Positions 1-8,500 of a stretch of 64,000 nt of DNA are shown in pieces. The translations under genes were made by a program, and so were the position numbers. Under the pieces are notes generated by a model, which searched no databases, was not told the origin of the DNA, and was given only the letters and a program-made list of their open reading frames with translations. The DNA comes from Chryseobacterium sp. GTDB lineage: Bacteria > Bacteroidota > Bacteroidia > Flavobacteriales > Weeksellaceae. The DNA is taken from positions 101,940 through 165,939 of the forward strand of contig JAITUA010000017.1 in the NCBI GenBank assembly GCA_031286615.1, read 5' to 3'. Within the stretch, counting starts at the first letter, position 1. The number at the start of each line of letters is the position of its first letter.

Positions 1-1852
1 TATTCACATCTATGTAACGGGATTTGAAACCATATCCTAACTCTACAGAGAAGATTCTTTCATTCTTTGCATCGTTGTAAATATTCTGGTTTGAAGGGAA
101 CAGTGCGTTGAATAATGGCTGTCTTGAAATAACTCCCGTATTGAAAAATACATTATGATGCTCATCAATATTATAGTTGGCACCTCCTTTTACAATATAA
201 CCCGTTTTGTGATACCATTTTGTTTCCTGGTTTCCAGGAGTATACAGCATATAATCTCTTCTTTTGTAGTATTGCTCAGAAACTGATCCCTGAACAGATG
301 CACTTAGTTTTTCAGAGCTGTATTCAACCATTCCATATAAACCTGCCCATTTTACCAGGCCTTCATTGTGGATAGAGACTTTTTGAGCATCTTTAAGTTT
401 GGTAAGAGGTTCCGGTTTTACCGTATTGTTGATATAGTATCCTTTTGGAGCATTTGCCGTACTTGAAACAAATAAGGCATCAGATCCCAGCATATCGGTT
501 ACAATATCGTAAAGTGCCCCTTTGTAAGTTTTAAGATCAATACCTCCGTTAAAGGTCCAGTTATTCTTTTTGTAATTAAGATCTGCGATTACGCCATACC
601 AGTCATGAGCATTAATACTTTGCTTTCTTACAATACCATTGGTTCCGTTCAGTGTAGCTACATATTGACCGTTATAATCACCAGGAGAACCTGCTGGTGC
701 AGTAAAGGTTGATTTCTGGAAAGTGTTTCCATTATAATCGGTCACCATGCCACCTCTGTTATAACGGTAAATCATATCCCAGTTGATAGTACCGTCTCCG
801 CCCGCACCATAATTCATGAAATTCATAGTTTGACCGCTGCCGTTTTTGATAGAACCGTTCAGTCCGGTACCACCACCGCCACGTCCCCAAGAACCATAAA
901 GAACGGTAGATAGCTTCAGGTTATCATTCATCGTCCAATCCCAGTTCAATGATGCAATTGGCTTATGATAAAAGTTAGGTGCTAAATTGAATTGAGAACC
1001 ATTCAACATTCCCGTTTGGGGATTGTATCTTCTTCCATACGTATCAAATTGCTGTAGAGTAGCCACATTCGCTCCGGTTGCAGAAGATCTTCTCGTATCA
1101 TGTACTTGAGGTGCTCCGGTTGCAATTAAATTGAACGCATGTTTTTCATTGGGCTTAAATCCTGTTGAGAAAAACCAGGAATAACCTTCTCCCTGTGTTC
1201 CGTTAATATAACCATCACCTTGCCAACGGGAAAGCAATACAGTTGTTCCCCATTTGTTTTTTAATCCGGAAGAATACATCGCAGATATTCTGGAGTAATT
1301 ATCATTACCTACTTCTCCTTTGATCATTGCTTTCTGCTCAGAATCGGTAGCTTTGGTCACAATATTGATCGTTCCCCCTACAGAAGGAACTACAAATTTG
1401 GAAGCTCCCAAACCTCTCTGAATCTGGATATTGCTTGCAATGTCTGCCAACCCGGTCCAGTTAGACCAGTATACAGTTCCTCCCTGCATGTCATTTACCG
1501 GCTGCCCGTTGATGATCACTGCAATGTTAGCTCCATCAAAACCTCTCATGTTGATTCTGCTGTCTCCAAAACCTCCGCCCACTTTGGTCACGTACACGGA
1601 TGGAGTAGACTTCATAATCTCAGGAAATTCTCTGTTTCCTAACTTTTCCTGAATTTCCGCAGCCTTGATGGTGGAAACTGCAACAGGAGTTTTTCTTTCT
1701 TTGGCTGTTTGGGAAAGGTTTCTACCTACCAACATCACCTCATCAATAGATTTTGATTTCTCTAAAGAATCCTTCGTACTCTGCCCGTAATAAAGGGCGG
1801 CCGTAGGTAATACAAGCGCTATAAATAGTCGCTTTTTAAAAATAATGCTCAT
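1..1852 (-). CDS. TonB-dependent outer-membrane receptor (3' end outside window)
   Basis: The N-terminal 617 residues are visible; the C-terminal barrel runs off the left edge. Translation starts at the ATG at 1852 with a Sec signal peptide (MSIIFKKRLFIALVLPTAAL, then YYGQS). A plug domain lies at about residues 35-150: an IDEVMLVG segment, then PSVYVTKVGG, INMRGFDG, INGQPVND and GGTINIVTK, all typical of TonB plugs. The rest has aromatic, glycine-rich strands expected of the 22-strand barrel. It should import a siderophore, vitamin or oligomer across the outer membrane with TonB-ExbBD energy. No N-terminal carboxypeptidase-like extension is present and no SusD partner lies upstream, so it is not an obvious SusC. 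The substrate cannot be read from the sequence. Confidence 0.93.
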   Translation of the reverse strand, partial: MSIIFKKRLFIALVLPTAALYYGQSTKDSLEKSKSIDEVMLVGRNLSQTAKERKTPVAVSTIKAAEIQEKLGNREFPEIMKSTPSVYVTKVGGGFGDSRINMRGFDGANIAVIINGQPVNDMQGGTVYWSNWTGLADIASNIQIQRGLGASKFVVPSVGGTINIVTKATDSEQKAMIKGEVGNDNYSRISAMYSSGLKNKWGTTVLLSRWQGDGYINGTQGEGYSWFFSTGFKPNEKHAFNLIATGAPQVHDTRRSSATGANVATLQQFDTYGRRYNPQTGMLNGSQFNLAPNFYHKPIASLNWDWTMNDNLKLSTVLYGSWGRGGGGTGLNGSIKNGSGQTMNFMNYGAGGDGTINWDMIYRYNRGGMVTDYNGNTFQKSTFTAPAGSPGDYNGQYVATLNGTNGIVRKQSINAHDWYGVIADLNYKKNNWTFNGGIDLKTYKGALYDIVTDMLGSDALFVSSTANAPKGYYINNTVKPEPLTKLKDAQKVSIHNEGLVKWAGLYGMVEYSSEKLSASVQGSVSEQYYKRRDYMLYTPGNQETKWYHKTGYIVKGGANYNIDEHHNVFFNTGVISRQPLFNALFPSNQNIYNDAKNERIFSVELGYGFKSRYIDVN

Positions 1853-2388
1853 GAAATAAACTAGCGTTTTTGAATTTAAGGCTGCAAAGATGGATATTTA
1901 TTTTTTAATAAAGCATTAAATCTTCATTACGTGATTTCATACAGCATACGAATGATCCATTATTACTGACTTTTTTGTATGTATTAATTAATTCAGTTCT
2001 TTAATTTACAATTTGTTATAAAAGTGAATTATCATAAACAGGAAATATGTTTAAATCAATAAAATAATTATGCGCTTCTTTATATTTTTCATCGTGACGA
2101 TTGTTGTTTCTTTAAAATATTCTAATTATTCATCGTTTTGATGATGTAACATTTGGTGATTGACTAGAGTCATAAACGTTATACCGTTGTTTGATAATTT
2201 GTACCGGACAGGAGCACCGATATGAATAATAGTAATTTGAAAGCTGATCAAACTTTTATCCGCGAGTATATAGGTCTTAAAAATAACTCTATTCTACAAT
2301 GATTTTATATACCACATCTCAGCATTTAAGGTAAAAATGGTCTTATAGTTGCAGATTTATCACCAATCAAACACTAAATTATTATATT
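1853..2388. other. intergenic region, no convincing gene
   Basis: AT-rich divergent spacer between the receptor and the DUF892 gene. A small imperfect palindrome (TGACT-AG-AGTCA) lies at 2161-2172. Two micro-ORFs (2070-2141, 2222-2302) have no further support. A weak Bacteroidota-type -7 match (TATAGTTG) lies near 2345, about 35 bases before the DUF892 start. Confidence 0.4.
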
Positions 2389-2961
2389 ATGGAAACGAAG
2401 ACAGCAACCAAAAAATCACCAGCTAAAAAAACGACATCAGCGAAAGCATCTGCAAAAACTCCGGCTAAAAAAAATGCAGCCAAAGGTTTGGAAGACCTTT
2501 TTGAAGAGTCACTGAAAGATATTTATTGGGCTGAAAAGGCACTCTTGAAAGCTCTGCCAAGAATGATGAAAAATGCGACAAGCGAAAAACTTAAAGCAGC
2601 AATCAACAAACACATTAAGGAAACGGAAGGCCATGTTGACAGGCTGGAAAAATGTTTTAAGGCACTGGGTAAGAAAGCTCAGGGAAAGAAATGCGATGCT
2701 ATGCAGGGATTATTGGATGAAGGAAAAAGTATTTTGGAGGAGACCGAGCCGAGAGCAGTAAGAGATGCAGGAATTATTGCAGCGGCACAAAAAGTTGAAC
2801 ATTACGAAATTGCCACATACGGTACACTTGCAGCCTTTGCAAAAGTATTGAAAGAGAAGGATTGTCTTAAAAACCTTTTAAGTACATTAGATGAAGAGAA
2901 AAAATGTGATGAGCTGTTAACAAAAGTTGCTGATACCAATCTTAACAGCAAAGCAATATAG
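2389..2961 (+). CDS. DUF892 / YciE-YciF ferritin-like protein
   Basis: 190 residues. The first 30 or so are a Lys/Ala/Thr-rich, histone-like tail (KKSPAKKTTS, TPAKKNAAKG). Residues about 33-185 form the DUF892 (YciF) four-helix ferritin-like domain, with GLEDLFEESLKDIYWAEKAL at its start and conserved acidic and His positions (KHIKETEGHVDRLE, VEHYEIATYG) that could bind a di-metal centre. Family members are induced by osmotic or general stress in enterobacteria; the exact reaction is unknown. The basic tail is unusual and could bind DNA, as in Dps-like proteins, but this is inference. A strong terminator follows at 2983, so it is probably monocistronic. Confidence 0.88.
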   Translation: METKTATKKSPAKKTTSAKASAKTPAKKNAAKGLEDLFEESLKDIYWAEKALLKALPRMMKNATSEKLKAAINKHIKETEGHVDRLEKCFKALGKKAQGKKCDAMQGLLDEGKSILEETEPRAVRDAGIIAAAQKVEHYEIATYGTLAAFAKVLKEKDCLKNLLSTLDEEKKCDELLTKVADTNLNSKAI

Positions 2962-2982
2962 AAACAATGCATTCACTATAAA

Positions 2983-3017
2983 GAAGGAGACCGAATTTAT
3001 TTCTGGTCTCTTTTTTA
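2983..3017 (+). terminator. rho-independent terminator of the DUF892 gene
   Basis: GAGACC (2987-2992) pairs with GGTCTC (3005-3010), with flanking A/T pairs, followed by a run of six T. Confidence 0.85.
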
Positions 3018-3063
3018 TTGTCGAAATCTCAGGAGATTCAAAAAATGCTGTTTTAGTTTTTGA

Positions 3064-3092
3064 TTGATTTTGTATCAATTTTAATATATTTG
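3064..3092 (+). promoter_or_regulatory. Bacteroidota-type promoter upstream of alkB-like gene
   Basis: Perfect -7 element TATATTTG (3085-3092) with TTG at 3064-3066, spacer 18 (a second TTG at 3060-3062 gives 22). The gene starts about 158 bases downstream, so the leader would be long. The 11-mer TTTGTATCAAT occurs twice here (about 3069 and 3101). Confidence 0.5.
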
Positions 3093-3249
3093 CAGATATT
3101 GTTTGTATCAATCTGATTTTCTCCTATAGCCTACAATTCTAATAGCGATAAAAACTTAGTTGGTAAAAAATCTCAGGAAAACCGAACATGAGTAACGGCG
3201 GTTTGCTTTAAAGAGAAATATAATTTCAGAATTTAAAAGTTAAAAAAAT

Positions 3250-3861
3250 ATGACCCAGCTCAGTTTGTTTGATTCAGAAGATCTGTATGAATTTCCAAAA
3301 GATCTTCTGGAATACAGAGAACATTTTCTGAATCAGGAAGAAGCTGACCGGCTTAAGGCTCATCTGCTTGAAACAGCTCCCTGGAAACAAAGAACCCAGA
3401 AAATGTATGATAAGATGGTGCTCACACCGCGCTTAACAGCATGGTATGGAGATAAAGAAAATGCTTATCCGTCCGGTAATGGCGAGCTGGAGACTAATCC
3501 ATGGACTCCAGAGCTGTTTTCTTTAAGACAAAGAATAGAAAAAACATTTGGCTATCAGTTCAATTCCGTATTGCTTAATCTTTACCGGGATCATAATGAC
3601 TCTGTAGCCTGGCATCGGGATAAGGAAAGCAGATATGGAAACCGTCCGGTGATTGCCTCAATAAGTTTAGGACAGACCAGAAACTTTGATTTCCGGAAAA
3701 AAGATCATCATCAGAGTAAATACAGCCTTCCTCTTCCTCATGGTTCATTGCTGATTATGAAAGGAGATTTGCAGGAGAACTGGGAACATCGGATTGCTAA
3801 ATCTGTAATCTCTATGAAAGAGCGTATCAATCTTACTTTCCGGCTGGTTCGTCAATTATAG
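3250..3861 (+). CDS. AlkB-like 2-oxoglutarate/Fe(II) dioxygenase
   Basis: 203 residues, the usual length for short bacterial AlkB-like proteins (2OG-FeII_Oxy_2 family). The iron-binding triad is visible: His122-x-Asp124 in AWHRDKESRYG and His180 in WEHRI. The two arginines that grip 2-oxoglutarate and the lesion lie in ERINLTFR (Arg192, Arg198). Expected role: oxidative demethylation of alkylated bases in DNA or RNA in the cytoplasm. There is no adjacent ada or alkA gene. It stands alone with its own candidate promoter. Confidence 0.9.
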   Translation: MTQLSLFDSEDLYEFPKDLLEYREHFLNQEEADRLKAHLLETAPWKQRTQKMYDKMVLTPRLTAWYGDKENAYPSGNGELETNPWTPELFSLRQRIEKTFGYQFNSVLLNLYRDHNDSVAWHRDKESRYGNRPVIASISLGQTRNFDFRKKDHHQSKYSLPLPHGSLLIMKGDLQENWEHRIAKSVISMKERINLTFRLVRQL

Positions 3862-3937
3862 AATATTCATTTATAATGTTTTATGATTGGTGGAGTGTGT
3901 TTGCAATATCTCTTTTGGCAGATAAATTGTTGCATTA

Positions 3938-3967
3938 ATAAATGAAGTCCTTGTTGGCTTCATTTAT
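3938..3967. other. perfect 10-bp inverted repeat
   Basis: ATAAATGAAG (3938-3947) and CTTCATTTAT (3958-3967), with a 10-base loop, lie 24 bases before the DUF4142 start. There is no T-run after it, so it could be an operator or mRNA hairpin rather than a simple terminator of the preceding gene. Confidence 0.55.
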
Positions 3968-3990
3968 ATCACCATTTAAAATTTAATATT

Positions 3991-4602
3991 ATGAAAAATC
4001 TTGTAGTAACACTTTTTGCGGTGGCTGCTTTAACGGCCTGCAAAAAAAATGAACCGACATCGTCCAGTCAATCCCCGGAAAGTACAACCATATCTCCTCC
4101 AGCTGAATCTGGAATGACAGTGAGTGATTCCACTAAAATGACAGAACCAAAAGACCAAATCACCTCTCTCAGTGATCAGGACAAAAAGTTTGCAGATGCA
4201 GCAGCAAAAGGAGGGCTGATGGAAGTGATGATGGGCGATCTGGCAGCAACCAATGCTGAAAATTCCACTGTGAAATCTTTAGGAGCGATGATGGTCACAG
4301 ATCATACCAAAGCGAATGACGAACTCAAGAAATGGGCGTCAGGAACAGGCTATACCTTACCTGCAGGTCTGGATGCTGAAAAGCAGAAAATGTATGATGA
4401 TCTGAAAGCTAAAAAAGGAAAAGACTTTGATAAAAAGTATACGGATCTTATGGTCAGTGATCATAAAAAAGACATAGAAGAATTTAAAAAAGAAGCTGCA
4501 GAAGGAAAAGAATCTTCTCTGAAATCCTTTGCAGGTAAGACTCTCCCTACATTGGAGCATCATCTGAAAGAATCGGAAAAAGCTAAAAATACTGTGAAAT
4601 AA
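3991..4602 (+). CDS. DUF4142 lipoprotein
   Basis: 203 residues. N-terminal lipoprotein signal ending in the lipobox LTAC with the lipidated Cys17, followed by a Ser/Thr/Pro-rich linker (about 20-60). Residues about 62-198 are a helical DUF4142 domain (DQDKKFADAAAKGGLMEVMM, MMVTDHTKANDELKKWA, MVSDHKKDIEEFKKEA), a ferritin-like bundle with recurrent His/Asp pairs. These proteins are predicted periplasmic or outer-membrane-anchored; the function is unknown, though many are stress-induced. Neighbours include DUF892 and DUF2383 proteins, both also ferritin-like bundles. Confidence 0.88.
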   Translation: MKNLVVTLFAVAALTACKKNEPTSSSQSPESTTISPPAESGMTVSDSTKMTEPKDQITSLSDQDKKFADAAAKGGLMEVMMGDLAATNAENSTVKSLGAMMVTDHTKANDELKKWASGTGYTLPAGLDAEKQKMYDDLKAKKGKDFDKKYTDLMVSDHKKDIEEFKKEAAEGKESSLKSFAGKTLPTLEHHLKESEKAKNTVK

Positions 4603-4608
4603 TATGAC

Positions 4609-4713
4609 CTGTGTCATAAAACGGACACAGTATATTTGATAATTTTGAAAATGATTAAATATATTATTTGTTCTTGATTAATAAGGCTCCTCTTTTGTAA
4701 GGGGAGTTTTTTA
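4609..4713 (+). terminator. terminator region between convergent genes
   Basis: A first hairpin (CTGTGTC 4609-4615 with GACACAG 4624-4630) has no T-run. The second, CTCCTC (4687-4692) with GGGGAG (4701-4706), is followed by six T and is the likely plus-strand terminator. Confidence 0.75.
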
Positions 4714-4717
4714 TTAA

Positions 4718-5179
4718 TTATTCTTTCTTTTTATATTCTTCAATTTTCTTAAACTGGCTGTAAGAGCTTTTTAGATTGCGAAGCTGTTCGGATACAATTT
4801 TATTACTCTTTTCACTCAGATTACCATAGCCCAGAGCATTCTCATAAGTTTCTATGGCTGCTTTTTCTCCAAACACTACATTTTCCAATGTAGATTCTAC
4901 CAGATTTCCCATGGTAAATGAATTTTTAATGTCAATCCATGTTCTGTGAATAGCTCCTGCGATAGAAGAAGAGTCCTCCGGAACGCCCTTTTTTTCTGTA
5001 ATGAGATTAATGAGTTCATTTTTCATAATTTTTGACTGGGAAATCATATGGTCATATTCATCCTTTACATCAGGATACATTTCCCATACTTTTCCTTCCA
5101 CTTTTTCAAAACCTTCAATTCTGTCATTGGTAATGTGAAGCAAGTCGTTCAGTACCGATATTTCTTGTCGATTGTCCAT
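4718..5179 (-). CDS. PA2169-family four-helix-bundle protein (DUF2383)
   Basis: 153 residues, the normal family length. The sequence is mostly amphipathic helix, with an N-terminal helix beginning ISVLNDLLHITNDRIEGFEK, then Glu/His positions spaced as in ferritin-like bundles (IAGAIHRTWIDIKNSF, VVFGEKAAIETYENAL). The molecular function is unknown; homologues are often stress-related and sit near general-stress genes. It has no signal peptide, so it is cytoplasmic. It is convergent with the DUF4142 lipoprotein gene and shares the terminator region. Confidence 0.87.
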   Translation of the reverse strand: MDNRQEISVLNDLLHITNDRIEGFEKVEGKVWEMYPDVKDEYDHMISQSKIMKNELINLITEKKGVPEDSSSIAGAIHRTWIDIKNSFTMGNLVESTLENVVFGEKAAIETYENALGYGNLSEKSNKIVSEQLRNLKSSYSQFKKIEEYKKKE

Positions 5180-5383
5180 AATATATACTTTTTAGATTAA
5201 ACATAATACTGCACTAAATTATCATTTAATCAGCAGTATTTTTATAATTCTGGTCATATAGTCAGACGGATGATTTGCTTATATAATCTTATTTATTTTT
5301 TAATAATGAAAAAATGAGTCAACAGGAATAAATAAAAGTCTGATATTCTTTCTTTTTAAGGAAAAAAACAGGACCTTTGCCGA

Positions 5384-5473
5384 ACAATGGGGTGCTGCTG
5401 GTAACAGTGGCTGAGATGATACCCAGGAATATACTTCCACACCTGATCTGGGTAATACCAGCGTAGGGATTGC
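5384..5473 (+). promoter_or_regulatory. TPP (THI-box) riboswitch
   Basis: The core shows the conserved strings GGGGTGCTGC, GGCTGAGATGATACCC, ACCTGATCTGGGTAATACC and AGCGTAGGGA. P1 is formed by CAAT (5385-5388) and ATTG (5469-5472). A near-match -7 element (GACCTTTG, 5372-5379) would start transcription almost at the P1 strand. Family knowledge: it binds thiamine pyrophosphate and lowers expression of thiamine genes. The 36 bases from P1 to the transporter start show no strong terminator, so translational control is likely. Confidence 0.95.
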
Positions 5474-5509
5474 TTACTTATCATCTCATCATTTGATTTT
5501 TAAATTAAT

Positions 5510-6106
5510 ATGATGCAGGAAATTTTAAAACAGATTACCTTACCTGAATGGTTCGGAGTCTTATTCTCAGTAATTCAGGTCTTACTGGCCCGTAAAAACA
5601 ATGTCAACAACTATCTTTTCGGAATTGCCGGTATTTTGCTTACATTGTATGTGATGCTTACTTCAAAACTGTATGCTGAATTTACCTTAAATCTTTATTA
5701 TCTGATCATGAGCATCTACGGATGGCTGTATTGGAAATTCGGGAAACAGAAATCTGAAATGGAGATCTCTGTCACCTCAGCTTCTGAAAAGTGGATTGCC
5801 GGAGGCATTGTCCTGGGAACTTTTAGTTTATTCTGGTTTTTTCTTACTCATTTTACAGACTCGGATGTTCCCGTTTGGGATTCTTTAGTAAGTGCTTTTG
5901 CCTGGGCAGGAATGTGGCTCATGGCAAGAAGAAAAATTGAAAACTGGATAATCCTCAATATCAGTAATATTATTTCCATCCCCTTGCTGCTGCATAAAGA
6001 ATTGTATCTCTATGCTGTATTAACATCATTCTTGTTTTTAGTAGCAATCTCCGGTTATATGGAATGGCAAAAAATCATTAAAACCAAAGCTAATGCTCAA
6101 TACTAA
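5510..6106 (+). CDS. pnuT: PnuC/PnuT-family thiamine transporter
   Basis: 198 residues with about seven hydrophobic segments, the size of PnuC-family facilitators. Family features: LPEWFGVLFSVIQVLLARKN at the N terminus, the NxxFGIAG motif (YLFGIAGILLT), and the aromatic IYGWLYWKFGKQ segment that lines the PnuC pore. PnuC proteins carry nicotinamide riboside, PnuT thiamine, PnuX riboflavin. The TPP riboswitch directly upstream makes thiamine the likely substrate. In the inner membrane it would work by facilitated diffusion with trapping by phosphorylation. It overlaps the next gene by 14 bases, so the two are co-transcribed and probably translationally coupled. The start may be 5510 or the ATG 3 bases later. 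Confidence 0.9.
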   Translation: MMQEILKQITLPEWFGVLFSVIQVLLARKNNVNNYLFGIAGILLTLYVMLTSKLYAEFTLNLYYLIMSIYGWLYWKFGKQKSEMEISVTSASEKWIAGGIVLGTFSLFWFFLTHFTDSDVPVWDSLVSAFAWAGMWLMARRKIENWIILNISNIISIPLLLHKELYLYAVLTSFLFLVAISGYMEWQKIIKTKANAQY

Positions 6107-7124
6107 AGACATCAGAAAAGAACTTCAGGGAGCTTCTGTAATTTCTGATAAGGTGATACAGCATATTCATGAAGAAGGACTGCTGAAGATCTGGGTACCG
6201 AAAAAATATGGAGGGTTAGGATATCGTTTTGAGGAAGGGCTTAAAGCATTATTTGGCTGGGCTGAAACCGATGGAAGCTTTGGCTGGATGCTGACCCTTT
6301 GTGCCGGAGCCAATTATTTCTCAAGAAATATAAAACCAGAAGTGGCTCAATTACTGTTTACCAATTCTAACACTTGTTTTGGAGGAAGCGGAATGGTTGG
6401 CGGAACTGCAGAAAAACAAAATGATAACACGTATATCATTAATGGATTATGGAATTTTGCCACAGGAGCTCCCCATCTGACCCATTTTACACTGAATGCC
6501 AGGATTACAGAAAAGGGCAAACCTGTATTAGATCATGAAGGCAGCGAGATAATTCATTCTTTTATTATTCCGAGAGAACAGGCTGAAATCATTCCCAATT
6601 GGAAATCTATGGGAATGAAAGCCAGCGGTACTTATTCATTTACGATTGAGAATGTTGTGGTGAGTGAAGATTATAGCTTTGTGTACGATCATTTCTTCAC
6701 GGATGATATTCTGGACAGCATTCCGTTTCGGGTTTTTGCTGATCTGACACTTTTGGTAAATTACCTGGGAATGTCTGCTCACTTTATTGAAGAGGCAAGG
6801 CTTATCCGTCCTCAGATCAATTTCAAAAACTTTGCAGAATCTGTTGAAAGGCATTTTGAAAAGGTACTAAGTATGGCCCGAAATATTGAAAATATTCTTG
6901 CTGATAACAAAGAGATTTCAGCAGATCAGCAAAATGAGATTCATACTTATGGAACAGCATTAACAAGTCAATTATCCCACCAGATCCTTACTGTTTATAC
7001 ACAGCTTGGAATACGGGCAACAGCTATTGATTCTGCCGTTTATCAGGTATTCTGTGATTATTTTACAGCAGCAATGCACTCCAATTTCAGACCTTCTGAT
7101 GATGATTTGGATTTTTCTTTTTGA
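6093..7124 (+). CDS. acyl-CoA-dehydrogenase-like flavoprotein in thiamine operon
   Basis: 343 residues, somewhat shorter than usual ACAD enzymes (about 380). The fold is recognisable: an N-terminal helical domain with LLKIWVPKKYGGLGYRFEEG, a beta domain with CFGGSGMVGGTAEK, YIINGLWNFATGA and NWKSMGMKASGTYSFTIENV, and a helical C-terminal domain. The layout resembles flavin-dependent monooxygenase or oxidase members (HsaA/DszC type) at least as much as true acyl-CoA dehydrogenases; the catalytic Glu of the latter is not evident. Its start lies inside pnuT, so it is controlled by the same TPP riboswitch. A role in thiamine or pyrimidine/thiazole precursor salvage is inference from this context only. 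No thiamine pyrophosphokinase gene follows. Confidence 0.8.
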   Translation: MLNTKDIRKELQGASVISDKVIQHIHEEGLLKIWVPKKYGGLGYRFEEGLKALFGWAETDGSFGWMLTLCAGANYFSRNIKPEVAQLLFTNSNTCFGGSGMVGGTAEKQNDNTYIINGLWNFATGAPHLTHFTLNARITEKGKPVLDHEGSEIIHSFIIPREQAEIIPNWKSMGMKASGTYSFTIENVVVSEDYSFVYDHFFTDDILDSIPFRVFADLTLLVNYLGMSAHFIEEARLIRPQINFKNFAESVERHFEKVLSMARNIENILADNKEISADQQNEIHTYGTALTSQLSHQILTVYTQLGIRATAIDSAVYQVFCDYFTAAMHSNFRPSDDDLDFSF

Positions 7125-7335
7125 GGTAGATTTAAGTCTGTCAAAAGTCAAACTGTATTATGGTCATAAATTTAAACTTAATATGGATTTAATATGATTG
7201 ATATCCATTTTAGATACTTTGCATCATTGAGTTATAGGCTCAAAAGACATTTAAAGGATGGATCATTTTAAAGAAATATATTCCGGTTTATAAGCATGTA
7301 AAAAGCTTTATTATTAAGCAATTTAATTTTATAAA

Positions 7336-7366
7336 CAAAAGGTGGACTATTACAGTCCACCTTTCT
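7336..7366. terminator. bidirectional terminator
   Basis: GGTGGACT (7341-7348) and AGTCCACC (7354-7361) form a perfect 8-bp stem with A-run before and T-rich tail after. It serves both the flavoprotein gene and the convergent hydrolase gene. Confidence 0.9.
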
Positions 7367-7383
7367 TTATAATAGGTATGATA

Positions 7384-8205
7384 TTAAGACTGGATAAATT
7401 CCAAAAGATCTTTATTGATCGTTTCATGCTCTGTAGTCGGCATTCCGTGAGGAAAACCTGGGTAAGTAATCAGTTTACCGTTCTTTAATAATTTCGCTGA
7501 TTTTATAGCAGAATTTTCAATTGGAACAATCTGGTCATCTTCTCCATGTAAAACCAAAACCGGAATTTCAACGGCTTTCAAATCTTCTGTGAAATCAGTT
7601 TCAGAAAATGCTTTAATACCATCGTAGTGAGCAACAATTCCACCCATCATTCCCTGTCTCCACCAGTTTCTCTGAATTCCGTCTTTGATATTGGCTCCTT
7701 CTCTGTTGTACCCATAAAAAGGAAACGTCAGATCAAAATAAAACTGGTTTCTGTTGTTTAGAGTCTGCTCTCTGATTCCATCAAAAACTTCCATTGGCAC
7801 ACCGTCAGGATTGTTTTCACTTTTTACCATAACTGGAGGAACAGCGCTGATTAATACAGCTTTTTTTGCTCTGCCATTGGCATATTTATGTACATATCGG
7901 ATTACTTCACCACCACCTGTAGAGTGCCCAATATGAACTACATCTTTTAAATCAAGAAATTCCACAAGTTCCGCAGCATCAGATGCATATTGTTCAATAG
8001 TGTGGTTGTAGATATTCTGGCTAGAGCGGCCGTGGCCTCTTCTGTCATGGGAAATTACTCTGTAACCTCTCTGTAAGAAAAAGATAACCTGTGCATCCCA
8101 ATCATCAGATGATAATGGCCATCCGTGGTGAAACATTAATACTGGTCCTTGTCCTTGGTCTTTGTAAAAAATCTCAGTTCCGTCTTTTAATGTAAATGTG
8201 CTCAT
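7384..8205 (-). CDS. alpha/beta hydrolase (non-haem chloroperoxidase type)
   Basis: 273 residues, full length for this family. Oxyanion motif HHGWP near residue 27, then DRRGHGRS, the nucleophile elbow GHSTGG with Ser95, the acid in HGEDDQIVP (about Asp224) and His253 in PGFPHGMP. No signal peptide is seen, so it is cytoplasmic. Homologues are annotated as arylesterases or cofactor-free chloroperoxidases; the haloperoxidase activity of such enzymes is usually a side reaction of a perhydrolase, so the natural substrate is open. It is monocistronic between a shared terminator and a 295-base spacer. Confidence 0.9.
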   Translation of the reverse strand: MSTFTLKDGTEIFYKDQGQGPVLMFHHGWPLSSDDWDAQVIFFLQRGYRVISHDRRGHGRSSQNIYNHTIEQYASDAAELVEFLDLKDVVHIGHSTGGGEVIRYVHKYANGRAKKAVLISAVPPVMVKSENNPDGVPMEVFDGIREQTLNNRNQFYFDLTFPFYGYNREGANIKDGIQRNWWRQGMMGGIVAHYDGIKAFSETDFTEDLKAVEIPVLVLHGEDDQIVPIENSAIKSAKLLKNGKLITYPGFPHGMPTTEHETINKDLLEFIQS

Positions 8206-8272
8206 GATTTTAAATTTTTAATATTAATTGTTGATTTATGTGATAATTTTTTTTATTGTCTTAATTCTTTAG

Positions 8273-8280
8273 CAAATGTA
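8273..8280 (-). promoter_or_regulatory. -7 promoter element of the hydrolase gene
   Basis: The minus strand reads TACATTTG, a perfect TAnnTTTG match, about 68 bases before the hydrolase start. No TTG is found at the expected upstream distance. The rest of the 8206-8500 spacer shows nothing else. Confidence 0.4.
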
Positions 8281-8500
8281 GTACAGTTTGAGTTCACTGA
8301 AATTAATCTAGTTTAATTTCGTTCATATTTAATAAAAAATTTTTATTGGATATCTGATCTGTTTTTTGCCTGCATTCTTTTGGAGAATCAAATTTTTGTA
8401 GAAAAGACACTAAACAAAGATAATGAATGTCCTTTTGCTGTCATCCAGTATATCCTTCTCCAGAACGAGTTGTTTGACCATTCAGGTTGATTGGATTATA

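Noticed and set aside
2070-2302. Two micro-frames in the spacer before the DUF892 gene
   Set aside because: 23 and 26 codons, no promoter, no motif; chance frames are expected in AT-rich DNA.
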